From positions 13,980,578-14,044,577 of the forward strand of contig CM072152.1 of NCBI GenBank assembly GCA_036850595.1: a stretch of DNA of 64,000 nt, read 5' to 3'. The notes under the pieces are model-generated. The model worked only from the letters and a program-made list of their open reading frames with translations, did not search any database and was not told where the DNA came from. A program made the translations under genes and the position numbers. The stretch comes from Rhyacichthys aspro. Taxonomy: Eukaryota > Chordata > Actinopteri > Gobiiformes > Rhyacichthyidae. This document shows positions 61,121 through 64,000 of this stretch, piece by piece (positions within the stretch are counted from its first letter, which is position 1; every line of letters begins with the position of its first letter).

Positions 61121-64000
61121 CTAAACACAAAACAGGTGAGAGCGGTTAATAGTACACTTAGAGCTTATTTGACTCTTACTAAAATATGACCCAACATCCA
61201 ATAAATATAATCCAATCTATTAACACACAAGAAGCTGTGTTTATATAGTACGTGGTAAAGGTGAGGGATGTAATGCTGAGTTCAAGAGTTATTAAATTTA
61301 TAATGAACTAAAAATAAACTGGTGTCAGGTTTAAGGTGCTAATAAATACACATTGGAGTAGTGTATTTGCTACAATTTCATATTTTATATAGGCAAATTC
61401 AAACATATTAAAGAGACATCCATTTTCCAGACTGTGAGGACAACAGTGGGACACATTTCCCCTAGTTGCTCCCTCTAAGGGGGCTACTCTAAAAAGGAGC
61501 AACTAGCCATGCTGCAGAGAAAAGTCATTTCAGCTGCTTCTATGAGAGATCTTGTCCTTTCTTACCCTTTACAGCAACAGCATTGATGCAGCTGCTGCGC
61601 TGATCCATCTGAACACCATTAACCCATTTTAAAGCATCTCTGTCATGCTGATATTTACAACAGTCAATCAAAATTGACAATCAGTACTTAACCTTGGCAT
61701 GATCTTACCTATGGAGAGTTTTTCTTTTTTTTTTTTTTTTCATTGGAGACAAAGATATAACACAAGCTACACAGTTCTTTATAAAATGACAAAAGTAAAA
61801 ACAACATAAGCATTCATTATAATTGTAATTTGTTTGTGGTGCACCAAACACTCCAGTTCTTGATATAACCCCAGTATCTGTTCAGACACACATACCACAT
61901 CTGACTCCCTGCAAAGCCTGGCTGGTTCTTTCATGAAGCCTACAGATAGACTGCAGGTGTAATGTTACCTCTGCCTCACAATGGAGAAATGGCAGTGAAT
62001 ATGTGTGTCTGCAGACTGACTTGGCGTCTGGTCCCAGAGCGAGGCACGCTGCACACAATGCACAATGACGTGTCTCTTGTTCATCTTTTCAACCATTCTT
62101 TTCACTCCTTCCTTCTCTTTTATTTTTTTGACTCTCCACTTCCATCTGTGGGATCCGTTACACGGGACACCAACAGTCAAGACCAATTTTGATGAAAAGT
62201 ATCTGGGCATGGCACAAGGAGAGACTTGGTGATGTTATGATGAATGAATGAAGTCACCCCAGGCCGCAATGCCGCTCCAGTTACAGCAGCAACCAAGTAT
62301 TTGGACGCATTACTGGGGGAACACATCATTTGTTTGATTTATAAAGCATCTGTAAAGTACTACTTGAGTATGCATTATAAAGGTAAAAAGCATTTAAAAG
62401 GATATAAAATTATAGGATGCTTTCACCAGAAGATCAAGGAGTTCCATTGTGATCGCATACTGCTGCTCAGCAATTATCAACAATCAACACAAAGCTCAAC
62501 ATCTGGGTCAAAACTATTCAAATGCACTAGGACTTGGACATCTGTGTGTGCTCCATGTTTGTGTACGTGTCACATCTTTAAACATATCAAACATGCACTG
62601 GGGTGGTTGTGGTGGCTCACAGGAGCTCTAATTTCATTTATGGGGCACTTACTGAGTGAGTATATGACTAAACACTTCCAAGTGACTCAGTGGCTTTTGC
62701 CTTCCCTGAAAACTTATAAAACCTTCAAATCATTTTACGTGCCAACCTCCACGGTGACTCACCATCCATTTTGAGCCATTTAGGGGGGAAAAAAAGGAAA
62801 GAAACTGCATTTTTCCTTGAATTTGGAATCTGTTGACAGGGCTGTGCAATCTAAACCTCAGTTACTGCCTGAAATCAGATTGTATATGTCCCAGAATATA
62901 AAAGACAGGATCAAAATGCTATGGAAATTCTACAGTTTCTACATTACATATATATTTGGAAGGCACACTGTAAAGTTATGGCTACTTACACCTCAACTCT
63001 ACAACCGAATCCTGCTATTAAAAAGATACCATATTTGTAAGTGTAGTAGTAGTAAAAGAAGTCTGGCATGGTTTAAGACAAAGCCACGTCAGCTGTGATT
63101 TACTCTCTGGACTACACTTTTACTGGCCTCCAAAAGAGTTAGGAAACACACACACACATACACACACACACAAAGTGAAAAAAAAACTCTACAGGAAGTG
63201 CTCCAGCTCAGACAGGGCCTATATTGTTTTGTTTCCATAGTAACCTGGCAGCACACAGCTAAGTGCGCCAGAAATACACACAGACAGAAAGACACACACA
63301 CACACAATGAAAGACAAAGACACACACACACACGGACATGTACAGTGGACAGATAGATGGGCACAGGAGAGATGTGTCGGAGGAAGAAAAGGACCGGAAA
63401 AAGTAAAAAGAGTAAAAAGACAGTATTATATGTATGAAAAAGAAAATTGTTAAATAGCTCTAAAATCAAACCATCATCATAGTGTTTAGTCTATAAACAA
63501 CAATAGAATACATTTTGTCAGTTTGGTAACTATGTATTTGAAGTTTCTTTCTCATGTTGTGTTTCTGTACTTGTTTGTGTTAGATGAGCTCCTGATTGGC
63601 TGATTGAATGCAGCGCTAACAGCAAATACTGACAATGGCCACAAGTCACTTACTCCTCCTTTAAGTTAAACAATACTTAAGAAAAGGATTGACTTCTTCT
63701 TCATGTTGAGTGTTCATTCACCAGCCCCTAAACTATATGATCCCTTTGTGCACTGAATAATCTCATCAATCACACAGGCAGAAACATGACACCCTAAGAC
63801 CGGGAGGAACTTCTTCGTAGATGCAGCGTAGGTGGAGAAAACTTTCAACTTAAAGCATCAGCACACTAGCCGACTCCTCCCCCGACTGCCACTTGCCTTT
63901 TCTCCCTCTCTCTGGGCTTGTCTTCACATGAAAGTGATAGATCTGGGGCTTTATGACCTCTTTCCAAATACAAAGACTGCATTGAGATCAGGGGTAGAAT
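61121..64000 (-). other. atg7: atg7 upstream intron (partial)
   Basis: Intron sequence 5' of the penultimate exon, continuing past the window edge. It holds a poly-T run (about 61723-61740) and CA-rich tracts. The 176-codon open frame at 62244-62774 lacks homology and splice signals and is probably chance. Confidence 0.7.
63144..63173. repeat. (CA)n microsatellite
   Basis: A 30-bp CA tract with one TA interruption. Further CA-rich, partly GACA-containing sequence lies at 63275-63335. Confidence 0.9.

Noticed and set aside
62244..62774. 176-codon open frame in an atg7 intron
   Set aside because: No recognisable family or repeat-element motif; a chance frame is the simplest explanation, though it is the longest one in the window.

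Overview
The window is vertebrate nuclear DNA, almost certainly from a ray-finned (teleost) fish. The base is AT-rich, the genes are intron-split with GT-AG junctions, and all four recognisable protein genes are vertebrate orthologues. Their order and orientation, syn2(-) - tamm41(+) - vgll4(+) - atg7(-), is the human chromosome 3p25 block SYN2-TAMM41-VGLL4-ATG7 read from the other side. Introns are far shorter than the mammalian ones; tamm41 spans only 2.4 kb of coding interval. I cannot name the species. There are no bacterial, phage, CRISPR or intact transposon features.

Layout. 1-12640 is the first intron of syn2 and holds only simple repeats and unremarkable AT-rich sequence. 12641-13062 (-) is the first coding exon of syn2, with its 5' UTR and promoter just to the right. 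13.5-18.4 kb is intergenic and carries two same-orientation CTCF-type motifs near 17.1 and 17.5 kb. 18708-21076 (+) is tamm41, complete in eight coding exons (343 aa). vgll4 (+) runs from about 22.4 kb to about 45.3 kb, with two alternative first coding exons (23861-23924 and 31508-31589) joined in the same phase to four shared exons, and a 3' UTR of about 3.2 kb. atg7 (-) contributes only its last two coding exons, 60998-61120 and 46149-46181, separated by a 14.8-kb intron. 61121-64000 is part of the preceding atg7 intron.

The genes share no pathway. syn2 is a synaptic-vesicle phosphoprotein, tamm41 the mitochondrial CDP-diacylglycerol synthase needed for cardiolipin, vgll4 a TEAD-binding co-repressor opposing YAP/TAZ, and atg7 the E1-like enzyme of autophagy. 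They are neighbours by conserved synteny.

The most interesting points are regulatory or structural. A perfect tandem TEAD-dimer motif lies in the vgll4 upstream promoter, which suggests feedback. Three strong CTCF-like motifs are arranged divergently around tamm41 and the first part of vgll4. A tamm41 intron has a length divisible by three and is open in frame. A 52-bp tandem duplication abuts a tamm41 splice acceptor. A 49-bp near-palindrome lies in a vgll4 intron. A ten-codon final atg7 exon sits beyond a very long intron. I found no convincing new genetic system.
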